Shown here piece by piece: positions 16,925-25,259 of a DNA stretch of 51,971 bases (position 1 is the first letter of the stretch; every line of letters begins with the position of its first letter). This DNA comes from Eubacteriales bacterium (lineage in GTDB: Bacteria; Bacillota; Clostridia; Lachnospirales; Lachnospiraceae), in NCBI GenBank assembly GCA_030539395.1, contig JAUNSC010000025.1, forward strand, positions 1-51,971, in the 5' to 3' direction. The position numbers were made by a program, and so were the translations under genes. The notes beneath the pieces are model-generated. The model was not told the origin of the DNA, made no database searches, and worked only from the letters and a program-made list of their open reading frames with translations.

Positions 16925-17530
16925 GTGACAGAGTTAGAAAAATGTATGGCCGGCGAATTATATAATTGTCACGATGAAATCTTTCTGCAATATAAGAAAC
17001 AGGCAAAAGAGCTGCTTGACATTTATAACAGACTGACCTATGACCAGAAAGAAGAGAAGAAAGGGATTTTACATAAGCTGTTCGGCGGGATTGGAACAAA
17101 CGTGTCGGTAGGGGCGCCGTTCCTGTGTGATTATGGGTGTAATATTATTACCGGCAGCAATGTGTCGATCAATATGAACTGCTCCTTTATCGACTGCAAT
17201 CAGATAAAAATCGGAAATAACGTCATGATTGCTTCCAATGTGCAGATTTATACGGCAACGCATCCCGTGGAACTGGCAGAACGCCTGACACCAGACTGGA
17301 CCCCGGAGAGCGGAAAGCACTTTTGCCAGGTATATGCACTGCCCGTTGAGATCGGGGACGGGTGCTGGATCGGCGGTGGCGTCATCATACTTCCCGGGAT
17401 TAAAATCGGGGCTGGCAGTGTGATTGGAGCAGGCAGCGTTGTTACCCGAGATATCCCGCCAAATTGTGTGGCGGTCGGAAATCCATGCAGAGTGATTCGC
17501 AGAATTAACGGGGAACCAAAGCATGATTAA
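16925..17530 (+). CDS. Hexapeptide-repeat O-acetyltransferase (maltose/galactoside acetyltransferase type)
   Basis: The left-handed beta-helix acetyltransferase has 201 residues: N-terminal helical Mac domain (CMAGELYNCHDEIF), hexapeptide turns, the catalytic-site phrase IYTATHPVE, and the C-terminal GAGSVVTRDIPPNCVAVGNP signature. It should transfer acetyl from acetyl-CoA to a sugar hydroxyl. GTG 16925 is the start: GGGAGG (16912-16917) lies 8 nt before it and overlaps the alternative ATG 16910. It overlaps the HAD gene by 8 bp, so the two are cotranscribed. Confidence 0.9.
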   Translation: MTELEKCMAGELYNCHDEIFLQYKKQAKELLDIYNRLTYDQKEEKKGILHKLFGGIGTNVSVGAPFLCDYGCNIITGSNVSINMNCSFIDCNQIKIGNNVMIASNVQIYTATHPVELAERLTPDWTPESGKHFCQVYALPVEIGDGCWIGGGVIILPGIKIGAGSVIGAGSVVTRDIPPNCVAVGNPCRVIRRINGEPKHD

Positions 17531-18164
17531 ATTGGTGGCATTTGACTTGGATGGAACAATCGGAGATACGATACCAATGTGTATAAAGGCGTTCAGACAG
17601 GCAGTATCCCCTTATGCAGGGCATTTGCTGACAGACAGGGAGATTGTTGAAACCTTTGGATTGAACGAAATCGGAATGATAAAATCCATCGTTCCGGAGA
17701 ATTGGGAGCAGGCGTTACGTGATTTCTATTCTCTATATGAGAAACTGCATTATGAGTGCTCCCAGCCTTATGAGGGCATCCGGGAGTTAATTGCCGCTCT
17801 GCGGGCAAAAGGATTTATCCTTGCATTGATAACGGGAAAGGGCGAAAGAAGCTGCCGGATTACTTTGAATGAGTTTGGGATGGAACATGATTTTGATGAA
17901 ATCCTGACGGGCAGTGAAAGTGAAAATGTTAAGGCGCAGTCATTAAGGCTGCTACTAAAGAAATATGATTTGCTTCCTGCACAATGTGTGTATATAGGGG
18001 ATGCGGTATCAGATGTGTCAGAGGCAGGAAAAGCCGGAGTCGTATGCTTGTCTGCTTTGTGGGGAACAACTGCAAAGGCAGAAGAATTGAAAAGCATCAA
18101 TGCCGATTATATCTTTGAAACGGTAGGAGAGTTAAAAGATTACTTGCTCTCTGTGCCAGCATAA
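17523..18164 (+). CDS. HAD-superfamily hydrolase (phosphoglycolate phosphatase-like)
   Basis: The 213-residue HAD phosphatase has motif I FDLDGTIGDT (nucleophile Asp at residue 8), motif II ALITGKG and motif IV VYIGDAVSDV. An alpha-helical type 1 cap lies between motifs I and II. All catalytic residues are present. Likely a small-molecule phosphatase; the substrate is undetermined. It starts within the last codons of the acetyltransferase gene (8-bp overlap). Confidence 0.88.
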   Translation: MIKLVAFDLDGTIGDTIPMCIKAFRQAVSPYAGHLLTDREIVETFGLNEIGMIKSIVPENWEQALRDFYSLYEKLHYECSQPYEGIRELIAALRAKGFILALITGKGERSCRITLNEFGMEHDFDEILTGSESENVKAQSLRLLLKKYDLLPAQCVYIGDAVSDVSEAGKAGVVCLSALWGTTAKAEELKSINADYIFETVGELKDYLLSVPA

Positions 18165-18191
18165 AAAATCAAAATTACGGAGGTGAAGAGG

Positions 18192-18332
18192 TTGAATATT
18201 ATAGGTATCGGTTCCATATTTTGTCTCATCGCCGCGCTTTTAATGTGTGCAAGATATTTGACGGCTGCGATTTTTATGAGTGGCGGATTTTGGAAGCATG
18301 ATTTAAGGAAGCCTGTGAGGATAAACCCCTAA
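18192..18332 (+). CDS. Small membrane peptide
   Basis: This is a 46-codon frame starting at TTG 18192 with GGAGG at 18179-18183, 8 nt away. The product opens MNIIGIGSIF and has one hydrophobic span (about residues 3-31) and a basic tail (WKHDLRKPVR). It lies just after the HAD gene. Ribosome site and hydrophobic pattern support a real gene, but it could be the 5' remnant of a longer membrane protein. Confidence 0.5.
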   Translation: MNIIGIGSIFCLIAALLMCARYLTAAIFMSGGFWKHDLRKPVRINP

Positions 18333-18375
18333 CTTTAGGCTTGATCAGCCGGGCTGAGTTAGATTGATAAGAGAA

Positions 18376-18892
18376 CTGACAAACTTGAATTTGTAGGAGA
18401 GAATACGATATGAATTTAACATACAAGAGAGCAACGCTTGAAGATATAGATATATTGACAGAAACAAGAATAGAGGTATTAAGAGCAGCTAATAAACTTT
18501 CTGCTGATACTGATATGAGTGAAGTTGAAAGACAATCTTATAATTATTATCAAAAAGCTCTTTGTGACGGCTCTCATATTGCATATTTGGTTCTTGATGA
18601 AAATCGTTTTGTAGGGGCTGGTGGTGTTAGTTTTTTTCAAGTAATGCCGACTTACCACAATCCAAGTGGAAACAAGGCTTATATCATGAATATGTATACT
18701 AATCCTGAATATAGAAGACTGGGAATTGCTTATAAAACATTAGATATGCTGATTAGAGATACTAAAAGCAAGGGTATTACAGCTATTTCATTAGAAGCAA
18801 CTGATATGGGGCGACCATTGTATGAAAAGTATGGATTTGTAAAAATGAATGATGAAATGGAATTACCAGAGAGATAAATCCCAGTTTGTCAG
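18376..18892. repeat. 10-bp inverted repeat bracketing the GNAT gene
   Basis: CTGACAAACT at 18376-18385 and its exact reverse complement AGTTTGTCAG at 18883-18892 flank the AT-rich GNAT gene. No transposase lies between them. Chance is possible for 10 bp. Confidence 0.4.
18410..18877 (+). CDS. GNAT-family N-acetyltransferase
   Basis: The GNAT enzyme has 155 residues: strand and loop IMNMYTNPEYRRLGIAYKTL carries the acetyl-CoA pyrophosphate-binding RRxGIA motif, and RPLYEKYGFVKM is the usual C-terminal end. The substrate cannot be inferred. The gene is visibly more AT-rich than its neighbours, and a 10-bp inverted repeat brackets it (18376-18385 and 18883-18892), both consistent with independent acquisition. 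AGGAGAG precedes ATG 18410. Confidence 0.9.
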   Translation: MNLTYKRATLEDIDILTETRIEVLRAANKLSADTDMSEVERQSYNYYQKALCDGSHIAYLVLDENRFVGAGGVSFFQVMPTYHNPSGNKAYIMNMYTNPEYRRLGIAYKTLDMLIRDTKSKGITAISLEATDMGRPLYEKYGFVKMNDEMELPER

Positions 18893-18964
18893 CTTGTGAA
18901 AACAAGCATCATGTACAGCATAGGTTAGCTGGAATGGCTGGGTACAAGCTAGTTAGGAGGTATC

Positions 18965-19513
18965 ATGAAAGGATTTAACCGAAAAAATCAATTATTTTCC
19001 CTTTGCGGATTGAACTGCGGGCTTTGCCCCATGTTTTTGAGTAAACACTGCCCCGGTTGCGGGGGCGGCGAGGGAAATCAGTCCTGTAAAATTGCAAGAT
19101 GCAGCATGGAGCATAATGATGTGGAATACTGCTTTCAGTGCGATGAATACCCTTGTCCAAAATACGAGCATATGGATGACTTTGATTCCTTTATGACACA
19201 CCAGGGCCGAAAATCTGATATGGAGAGGGCCCGGCAGTTGGGAATAGAAGCTTATAATGCAGAGCAGGTGGAAAAGACAAAAATACTGGACATTCTCCTG
19301 TCCGATTTTAATGACGGGCGCAAAAAGACACTGTTTTGTACAGCAGTATCTCTTTTGGACCTGCGAGAGCTGCAGGCGGTACTCAGGCAAATTGAGGACA
19401 GAGCTGATTTGGAAACGCTGACGCTTAAAGAAAAAAGCGCTTTTGCCGCATGGCTGCTGAAGGCAGCAGCAGCGAAGAACAATATTGAGTTGAAACTGCG
19501 AAAGAAAAAGTGA
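18965..19513 (+). CDS. DUF3795 cysteine-rich protein
   Basis: The 182-residue protein has a dense Cys set in the first 70 residues (LCGLNCGLCP, CPGCGGG, SCKIARC, YCFQCDEYPCP). This is characteristic of DUF3795, which probably binds zinc or an iron-sulfur cluster. The C-terminal half is helical and Lys/Ala-rich. TAGGAGG lies just before ATG 18965. No reaction is established for the family. Confidence 0.85.
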   Translation: MKGFNRKNQLFSLCGLNCGLCPMFLSKHCPGCGGGEGNQSCKIARCSMEHNDVEYCFQCDEYPCPKYEHMDDFDSFMTHQGRKSDMERARQLGIEAYNAEQVEKTKILDILLSDFNDGRKKTLFCTAVSLLDLRELQAVLRQIEDRADLETLTLKEKSAFAAWLLKAAAAKNNIELKLRKKK

Positions 19514-19613
19514 GAATTTGGATATAGCCATCATTCATTAAGGGATGAAAATAAAGAACCGAAGTCGGAATATATCCGGTTCTTAGAAAGGACAGAAGAA
19601 GAGAGGTTTATTT

Positions 19614-20945
19614 TTGGTAAGAGAGTATCTACATACGAATGTTTATGATGCGTTTTTAGCACGAGTGCATTTTCTCTTTGAAGAGTTTGATCATATTTAT
19701 GTTTCCTTCTCCGGGGGAAAAGACAGCGGTCTGCTGCTCAATCTGGTTCTGGATTACCGGAATCAGCACTATCCGGAAAGAACCATTGGCGTGTTCCATC
19801 AGGATTTTGAGGCACAGTATACGGTGACGACTGAGTATGTGGAACGCACCTTTGAACGGATCAAGGATCAGGTGGAGCCTTATTGGGTCTGCTTGCCCAT
19901 GGCGACCAGAACCGCATTAAGCAGCTATGAGATGTACTGGTATCCATGGGATGATACGAAGAAGGAACTTTGGGTTCGGGAGATGCCTCAAAAAGAATAT
20001 GTCATCAATCTGGAAAATAACAGAATGACTACATACCGTTACCGGATGCACCAGGAAGATTTGGCAAAACAATTCGGGCGCTGGTACCGGGACGCCCATG
20101 ACGGCGGAAAAACAGTATGCCTGCTTGGAATGCGGGCAGATGAATCCCTGCAGCGGTACAGCGGGTTCCTGAATAAAAAATATGGGTATAAGGATACCTG
20201 CTGGATCAGCAAACAGTTTAAGGATGTCTGGTGTGCCTCCCCTTTATATGACTGGTCTACGGATGATGTATGGCATGCCACCTATTTATTTGGTTATGAC
20301 TATAACCGTCTGTATGATCTCTATTATATGGCTGGCCTGAAGCCCTCGCAGATGCGTGTGGCCTCCCCGTTTAATGACTATGCGAAGGATGCCCTGAATC
20401 TATACCGCGTCATAGACCCGGAGATGTGGTGCAAGCTTGTAGGTCGTGTACAGGGAGCAAATTTCGCCTCCATTTATGGAAAGAGCAAAGCGATGGGCTA
20501 CCGGAACATTACTTTGCCGGAGGGGCATACGTGGAAATCCTATACAAAGTTTTTGTTGGATACGCTGCCTAAAAGGCTGCGGAATAATTATGTGAAGAAA
20601 TTTAACACCTCTATCCGGTTCTGGCACGAGACAGGCGGCGGATTGGATGAGTCTGTGATTCAGGAGCTTCAGGAGAAAGGGTATCAAATCAGACGAAACG
20701 GTGTTTCCAATTATACACTGAACCAGAAATCACGGATTGTATTTGTGGGCTCCATACCGGATCACACGGACGATATCAAATCCACAAAGGATATCCCCAG
20801 CTGGAAGCGGATGTGTTACTGCATTTTGAAAAATGACCATATCTGCCGCTTCATGGGATTTGGGATGACACGGCAGCAACAGAAACGGTTGGATATGATA
20901 CGCCGTAAATACAAAAGCATAGAGGAATTCGATTATGAAGTATAA
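19614..20945 (+). CDS. IbrA-like PAPS-reductase family protein (DUF3440)
   Basis: The 443-residue protein opens with an adenine-nucleotide alpha-hydrolase PP-loop, SGGKDS (residues 33-38), as in PAPS reductases and DndC. A long C-terminal part typical of the DUF3440/IbrA group follows. It likely activates or transfers sulfur using ATP, but the true substrate is unknown. Start is TTG 19614 with a GAGAGG ribosome site. The next gene, a ParB-like IbrB homologue, starts 11 bp before this one stops, so the pair is translationally coupled. The same pair is known as IbrA/IbrB in E. coli, linked to activation of prophage genes. Confidence 0.85.
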   Translation: MVREYLHTNVYDAFLARVHFLFEEFDHIYVSFSGGKDSGLLLNLVLDYRNQHYPERTIGVFHQDFEAQYTVTTEYVERTFERIKDQVEPYWVCLPMATRTALSSYEMYWYPWDDTKKELWVREMPQKEYVINLENNRMTTYRYRMHQEDLAKQFGRWYRDAHDGGKTVCLLGMRADESLQRYSGFLNKKYGYKDTCWISKQFKDVWCASPLYDWSTDDVWHATYLFGYDYNRLYDLYYMAGLKPSQMRVASPFNDYAKDALNLYRVIDPEMWCKLVGRVQGANFASIYGKSKAMGYRNITLPEGHTWKSYTKFLLDTLPKRLRNNYVKKFNTSIRFWHETGGGLDESVIQELQEKGYQIRRNGVSNYTLNQKSRIVFVGSIPDHTDDIKSTKDIPSWKRMCYCILKNDHICRFMGFGMTRQQQKRLDMIRRKYKSIEEFDYEV

Positions 20946-21468
20946 AAGCCCAGTTTATAATGTAACAGCTGTTCCAATAGAAAAGGTACGGCCCAATACC
21001 TACAATCCAAATAAGGTTGCTCCGCCTGAAATGAGGCTGCTTTATGAGAGCATCAAAGAAGACGGATATACGATGCCGGTCGTATGCTATTATGTAAAAT
21101 CGCAGGACGTTTATTTGATTGTGGATGGTTTCCACCGGTATCAGGTGATGATGGATCATCCGGATATTTACGAGAGAGAACAGGGATTGCTGCCGGTTTC
21201 CGTCATTGAGAAACCGATTGATAAACGTATGGCCAGCACCGTTCGCCATAACAGGGCACGAGGCACTCATGATGTGGATCTGATGAGCAACATCGTAAAG
21301 GAACTTCATGAGTTTGGGCGATCAGACGCATGGATCTCAAAGCATTTGGGAATGGATAGAGATGAAATTTTGCGTCTCAAGCAAATTACAGGTCTTGCCG
21401 CTCTATTCAGGGATATAAAATTTGGAGAGGCGTGGCGCCCTGTAGAGGAAGAGACGGCAAAAGAGTAA
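20935..21468 (+). CDS. IbrB-like ParB/sulfiredoxin-fold protein
   Basis: The protein has 177 residues. A ParB N-terminal-like domain fills residues ~10-95 (VPIEKVRPNTYNPNKV, then IVDGFHRYQVM, the nucleotide-binding GxHR-type box). A helical DNA-binding-like segment follows (GRSDAWISKHLGMDRDEILRL). It overlaps the IbrA-like gene by 11 bp. ParB-fold domains can be CTPases or act on DNA. In this pairing the role is unclear, possibly a DNA or nucleotide modification switch. Confidence 0.83.
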   Translation: MKYKSPVYNVTAVPIEKVRPNTYNPNKVAPPEMRLLYESIKEDGYTMPVVCYYVKSQDVYLIVDGFHRYQVMMDHPDIYEREQGLLPVSVIEKPIDKRMASTVRHNRARGTHDVDLMSNIVKELHEFGRSDAWISKHLGMDRDEILRLKQITGLAALFRDIKFGEAWRPVEEETAKE

Positions 21469-21567
21469 ATAATATAGATGAGTGAAAGTAATAAATGCCC
21501 CTTGGCAGAAAAATAAGTGATGTTCTGCAAAGAAAATCAGATATTAATTATGGAGGTATGCTTGCAA

Positions 21568-22329
21568 ATGGAAAAATGGTTCACGATTGATCAGATTGAT
21601 GAGGATACATATATTATCAGCGAATACCGGCATTGGGAGGAGACGCATTGCTATCTGTTAAATGGCTCCAGCCGCAGCTTATTGATTGATACGGGTCTGG
21701 GAATCTGCAATATTTATGATGAAGTAATGAAGCTGACAAATAAGCCTGTCACGGCCGTTGCCACCCATATTCATTGGGATCATATTGGCGGCCATAAGTA
21801 TTTTCCGGACTTTTATGCCCATTCGGAAGAATTGAGCTGGCTGAACGGTGAGTTTCCGCTGACAATAGAAACAATCAGAGAGATGGTGGCAGACCGCTGC
21901 GATTTACCAGACGGTTACGATACAGGCACTTATGAGTTTTTCCAGGGGACACCAACAAAGGTACTGGAGGATGGAGAGAATATTGAATTAGGTGGACGGA
22001 ATATACAGGTATTGCATACCCCGGGCCATGCTCCGGGGCATATGTGTTTCTGGGAATCAGACAGAGGTTATCTGTTTACCGGAGACTTGGTTTACAAGGA
22101 CACTTTATTTGCCTATTATCCGTCAACAGACCCAGACGCATACCTTGCTTCTCTTGAAAAGATTTCGGAGCTTCCGGTCAAAAAGGTTTTTCCTGCGCAT
22201 CATAGTTTGGATATTCAGCCGGAGATTTTAAGCAGAATGAGAAATGCGTTCAGGCAGTTACGGGAAGATGGTAAATTACATCACGGCAGCGGTACATTTG
22301 ACTATGGAGATTGGGCAGTATGGTTATAA
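21568..22329 (+). CDS. MBL-fold metallo-hydrolase
   Basis: The metallo-beta-lactamase-fold enzyme has 253 residues with the metal box THIHWDHIGGH and further ligands HTPGHAPGH, FTGDLVY and a late PAHH. Two-metal catalysis should be intact. Glyoxalase-II-like or lactonase-like activity is typical; the substrate is unknown. I use ATG 21568 because homology begins at MEKWFT. GGAGG at 21552-21556 is 11 nt away, so TTG 21562 is an alternative start two codons earlier. Confidence 0.88.
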   Translation: MEKWFTIDQIDEDTYIISEYRHWEETHCYLLNGSSRSLLIDTGLGICNIYDEVMKLTNKPVTAVATHIHWDHIGGHKYFPDFYAHSEELSWLNGEFPLTIETIREMVADRCDLPDGYDTGTYEFFQGTPTKVLEDGENIELGGRNIQVLHTPGHAPGHMCFWESDRGYLFTGDLVYKDTLFAYYPSTDPDAYLASLEKISELPVKKVFPAHHSLDIQPEILSRMRNAFRQLREDGKLHHGSGTFDYGDWAVWL

Positions 22330-22424
22330 AGAGAAGGAAGCAGTATAATTTCATTTAGTTGTGTTATGCAAAAGGCTTTATCAGAACGAAAGAACAGCGA
22401 AAGAGGCTTGAAAGGAGCATTTAT

Positions 22425-22889
22425 ATGAAGTATGTATGTACAGTTATATCGGTAGCGGACATCAGCGCCGCAAGAAAGTTTTATGAGGAACTGTTCGGGC
22501 TAGAGGTCTATCAGGATTACGGAAAGAATATCGCTTTTACCTGTGGTCTGGCATTACAGCAGGATTTTGACTGGCTGGTAAGTATACCAAAAGAAAAGGT
22601 ATTGAAGAAATCCAACAACGCGGAAATCGTCTTTGAGGAACAGGATTTTGACGGTTTCCTGAATAAGCTGAAAGCATACTCGGACATCGAATATTTGGGA
22701 GAAGTTATTGAGCATAGCTGGGGACAACGTGTGATCCGGTTCTACGATCTGGACGAGCATCTCATAGAGGTTGGAGAAGATATGAAAATGGTAGTAAAGC
22801 GGTTCCTTGCTTCTGGAATGACTATGGAAGAAGTATCTGCAAAAATGGACGTATCTATTGAGGATTTGACAAAACTTCTAAACAACTAA
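22425..22889 (+). CDS. VOC (glyoxalase/bleomycin-resistance fold) protein
   Basis: The 154-residue VOC-fold protein has the paired beta-alpha-beta start VADISAARKFYEELFGLEV and the metal-site end FYDLDEHLIEVGED. A C-terminal HTH-like extension (FLASGMTMEEVSAKMDVSIEDL) is also present. ATG 22425 follows AAAGGAG. The 3' 144 bp of this gene (22746-22889) is the parent-like copy of a family of tail repeats that recurs downstream at four places. Likely a small-molecule dioxygenase, isomerase or drug-binding protein. Confidence 0.88.
   Translation: MKYVCTVISVADISAARKFYEELFGLEVYQDYGKNIAFTCGLALQQDFDWLVSIPKEKVLKKSNNAEIVFEEQDFDGFLNKLKAYSDIEYLGEVIEHSWGQRVIRFYDLDEHLIEVGEDMKMVVKRFLASGMTMEEVSAKMDVSIEDLTKLLNN
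22746..22889 (+). repeat. VOC tail repeat A (in the intact gene)
   Basis: This is the 3' end of the intact VOC gene, used here as reference. Copies of this tail occur at 23513-23656 (about 90 percent identical by eye, gap-free), 24031-24129 (more diverged), 24670-24711 (nearly identical but cut) and 26079-26105 (short). Confidence 0.85.
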
Positions 22890-22936
22890 TATATGGTAAG
22901 GGAATAAACAATCGGGATTTTGGGGGGAGAAGTGCG

Positions 22937-23467
22937 ATGTGTAAAATATTGTTAGTCAGACCGTCTAAACAATATGCAGACCAAGTTATGTCATATAAAG
23001 AAGAAATGTCACAAAATGGAGATAGTTTTGACGGTTGTGCTGGTCTTGAAAATGTACAATCATTTGAGGAATGGATTGATTTTGAAGCAAGATTAAAAGC
23101 AAAATACAAGGACGGATATGTTCCATCAGAAGTGTTTTTGGCTATACGAAAAAAAGATAACTATGTTGTTGGCATGATTGATTTTCGACACCCATTATCC
23201 GACTTCCTCTTTAATTTTGGAGGTAATATCGGATATAGTGTTCGTCCATCGGAACGGCAGAAAGGCTATGCGTCCGAAATGTTAAGATTGATTTTACCTA
23301 TCTGTCGTGAGTTTGGAGAAAGCAAAGTTTTACTAACATGCGATAAAAAGAATGAAGCATCACAAAAAACGATTGTAAAAAATGGGGGCATGTTGGAAAA
23401 AGAAATCCCTGATACAGTAGGACTTAGTGAAAGTGGAATTATTCAACGATACTGGATTTCAATATAG
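22937..23467 (+). CDS. GNAT-family acetyltransferase
   Basis: The protein has 176 residues. The acetyl-CoA site is read in YSVRPSERQKGYASEMLRL, and the late NEASQKTIVKNGGM is the usual GNAT alpha-helix. GGGGGGAG lies upstream of ATG 22937. The gene is AT-rich and sits alone between the intact VOC gene and tail repeat B, i.e. as a one-gene insert of the array. Confidence 0.88.
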   Translation: MCKILLVRPSKQYADQVMSYKEEMSQNGDSFDGCAGLENVQSFEEWIDFEARLKAKYKDGYVPSEVFLAIRKKDNYVVGMIDFRHPLSDFLFNFGGNIGYSVRPSERQKGYASEMLRLILPICREFGESKVLLTCDKKNEASQKTIVKNGGMLEKEIPDTVGLSESGIIQRYWISI

Positions 23468-23489
23468 ACCCTCTTTCATCAATTTAAAT

Positions 23490-23656
23490 TTGCCGGTAAG
23501 TAACACAATAGAGATCTGGATGGGCATCTCATAGAGGTTGGAGAGGATATGCAGATGGTAGTAAAGCGGTTCCTTGCTTCTGGAATGACTATGGAAGAGG
23601 TATCTGCAAAAATGGACGTATCCATTGAGGACCTAACAAAACTTCTGAATAGTTAA
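23490..23656 (+). repeat. VOC tail repeat B with joined 23-bp non-VOC leader
   Basis: Positions 23513-23656 match the VOC tail 22746-22889 base for base in length (constant offset 767, about 14 differences) and still end in a stop. Positions 23490-23512 are not VOC sequence. They and the following 29 bp recur at 26054-26105 with 49 of 52 bases identical. No start codon or ribosome site belongs to this fragment. Confidence 0.85.
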
Positions 23657-23693
23657 TTTGCAGTAGACAAATAAGTTGAAAGTTGGTGAGGTA

Positions 23694-24013
23694 ATGAATT
23701 TTGCAGATGTATCAGCGGGTGAATGGATTGTAATAGTTTTAGGGATATTACTTTCAATCATTCTAATTTCAGGACACGGCAAATGGTTTATTGCAGGATA
23801 TAATACGAGTTCTGCGGAAGAAAGAAAAAGATATAACTCTAAAAATTGTGCAGAACGGTAGGTGTTGGAATGGCTGTTATAGTTGTTCTGACTACGATTC
23901 ATCTATTGTTTAAAAATGTATTACCTACAGTATTTGAGTATATCATGGGAGTAATTATATTTGCAGATATTATAATCATATTAATTTTCTCAAATACAAT
24001 TTGCAGAAAATAA
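23694..24013 (+). pseudogene. DUF3784-like small membrane protein, frameshifted
   Basis: Frame 1 from ATG 23694 gives MNFADVSAGEWIVIVLG and the family phrase WFIAGYNTSSAEERKRY, then stops at 23860. The continuation (KKLCRTVGVGMAVIVVLTT, then a second hydrophobic helix ending NTICRK) lies in the -1 frame up to a stop at 24011-24013. The break falls in the A5 run at about 23841, where six A would restore the frame. Two membrane spans result. It is either a real pseudogene, a phase-variable tract or a sequencing slip. It is the cargo between tail repeats B and C. Confidence 0.7.
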
Positions 24014-24030
24014 GTAGCTATATAACGCTT

Positions 24031-24129
24031 GAGATATGCAGAATTCTTGCATCCGGCATGATGATGGAGGAAGTTTCTGTGAAGATGGATGCTTCCGTTG
24101 AGGATTTAACAAAACTTCTGAATAACTAG
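24031..24129 (+). repeat. VOC tail repeat C (diverged)
   Basis: It translates to ILASGMMMEEVSVKMDAS and then VEDLTKLLNN plus stop, the VOC C-terminal extension, with many third-base changes against copy A. It has no upstream VOC part. Confidence 0.75.
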
Positions 24130-24176
24130 AGAAAAAATAAAATTTTCAAATATGCTCTAAAGCAGAGGAGGATAAA

Positions 24177-24668
24177 ATGCCATATACATTTCAATCAGTG
24201 AAAAGCATGGGAAAATTAACAGATAACAGTAAACTATATAATTTCATCGAAGACTTTTCAGATTATGGAAATAAGTTTTCACTCATATGCGGTAAAATCA
24301 AAGCGCTATTTGGTCAACCGATTTATGAAACGGAAAATCTGGAGAATCTTTTTTCATACTGTATTCTGGCGACATCGGAAGAAGCGGAAGAAGTTTACTT
24401 AGATATTTACTGTGCAGGCTCAGGTCTTGCAGTTGGCGGTATATCGGACGAAAAATCCAGAAAGGCAGCAAAGGCTTTAGTAGATTATGTCCGACAAGCA
24501 AAAGCAATTGACTACGCACATAAAGCTTACAACTTAGATGGACCTACTGCTCTTGAATTCGGAATCAAAGATGGTACTCCTTATTATAACGAAACAGAGT
24601 TAAGTCTTTCGGAGAAAGAATTTAGAGAACTGTTTTTCAATATGTACAAAAACGGGGATACAAAATAA
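24177..24668 (+). CDS. Unrecognised small soluble protein
   Basis: The protein has 163 residues. AGAGGAGG precedes ATG 24177, so it is a real gene. There is no signal peptide or membrane span. The sequence is mixed alpha/beta, with Cys pairs (SLICGKIK, IYCAGSG) and a late acidic helix SLSEKEFRELFF. I recognise no family; size and style fit an immunity-like or effector-accessory protein, but that is only impression. Its stop codon (24666-24668) directly abuts VOC tail repeat D, so the gene body was joined exactly at its end. Confidence 0.65.
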   Translation: MPYTFQSVKSMGKLTDNSKLYNFIEDFSDYGNKFSLICGKIKALFGQPIYETENLENLFSYCILATSEEAEEVYLDIYCAGSGLAVGGISDEKSRKAAKALVDYVRQAKAIDYAHKAYNLDGPTALEFGIKDGTPYYNETELSLSEKEFRELFFNMYKNGDTK

Positions 24669-24669
24669 A

Positions 24670-24711
24670 AAAGCGGTTCCTTGCTTCTGGAATGATTATG
24701 GAAGAAGTATA
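24670..24711 (+). repeat. VOC tail repeat D (truncated)
   Basis: These 42 bases differ at one position from the tail of the intact VOC gene (FLASGM, MEEV phrase). The match begins one base after the stop of the preceding gene and fades at about 24711, 26 bp before the HD gene starts. Confidence 0.8.
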
Positions 24712-24737
24712 TTCAAAATTTATGACGGAGGTAGAAA

Positions 24738-25184
24738 ATGGTCTATACACAAATGACAATGAAAGCTTTGAAGTTTGCATATAATGCGCATTCCGAGCAA
24801 GTGGATCTTAATGATATTCCATATATATTTCATCCGTATCATTTGGCGGAACAGATGGACGATGAAATTTCTTGTACAGTTGCGCTACTACATGACGTTG
24901 TAGAAAATACCAAAATTACATTGGAAGATTTGAAATCAGAATTTCCCCATGAAGTAGTCGAAGCGGTTGCGATTTTGACGCATGATGAGTCTGTTGATTA
25001 TTTTGAGTATATAAAAGGTATTAAAGTAAATCCTGTTGCATTAAAAGTCAAATTAGCAGATTTGGCTCACAATTCAGATGACAGCCGATGGATAGGAACC
25101 ACGCACATTGTAGAACTGGACTTCAATCGACGAAAAGAAAGGTATTTGAAAGCAAAAGAATTTTTATTAAATACGCTACATTAA
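24738..25184 (+). CDS. HD-domain phosphohydrolase (RelA/SpoT hydrolase-like)
   Basis: The protein has 148 residues. The HD signature is in ALLHDVVENT (His52-Asp53), with an earlier His at 32 and the late KLADLAHNS box carrying the last metal ligand. This is the pattern of Mn-dependent (p)ppGpp hydrolase-type HD domains. There is no synthetase domain, so it would be a small alarmone- or nucleotide-hydrolase. CGGAGG lies before ATG 24738. Confidence 0.85.
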   Translation: MVYTQMTMKALKFAYNAHSEQVDLNDIPYIFHPYHLAEQMDDEISCTVALLHDVVENTKITLEDLKSEFPHEVVEAVAILTHDESVDYFEYIKGIKVNPVALKVKLADLAHNSDDSRWIGTTHIVELDFNRRKERYLKAKEFLLNTLH

Positions 25185-25259
25185 CATTAGAAAATGAGTG
25201 TTTATCAAAAGAGTTGGCTTATAACTATTATAATAAATCGGTGTTTAAGGAGATGTGGT

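Noticed and set aside
23694-24013. Programmed -1 frameshifting in the DUF3784 gene
   Set aside because: The A5 run does not form a proper XXXYYYZ slippery heptamer in the reading phase, and no strong downstream pseudoknot was seen. A plain indel is simpler.
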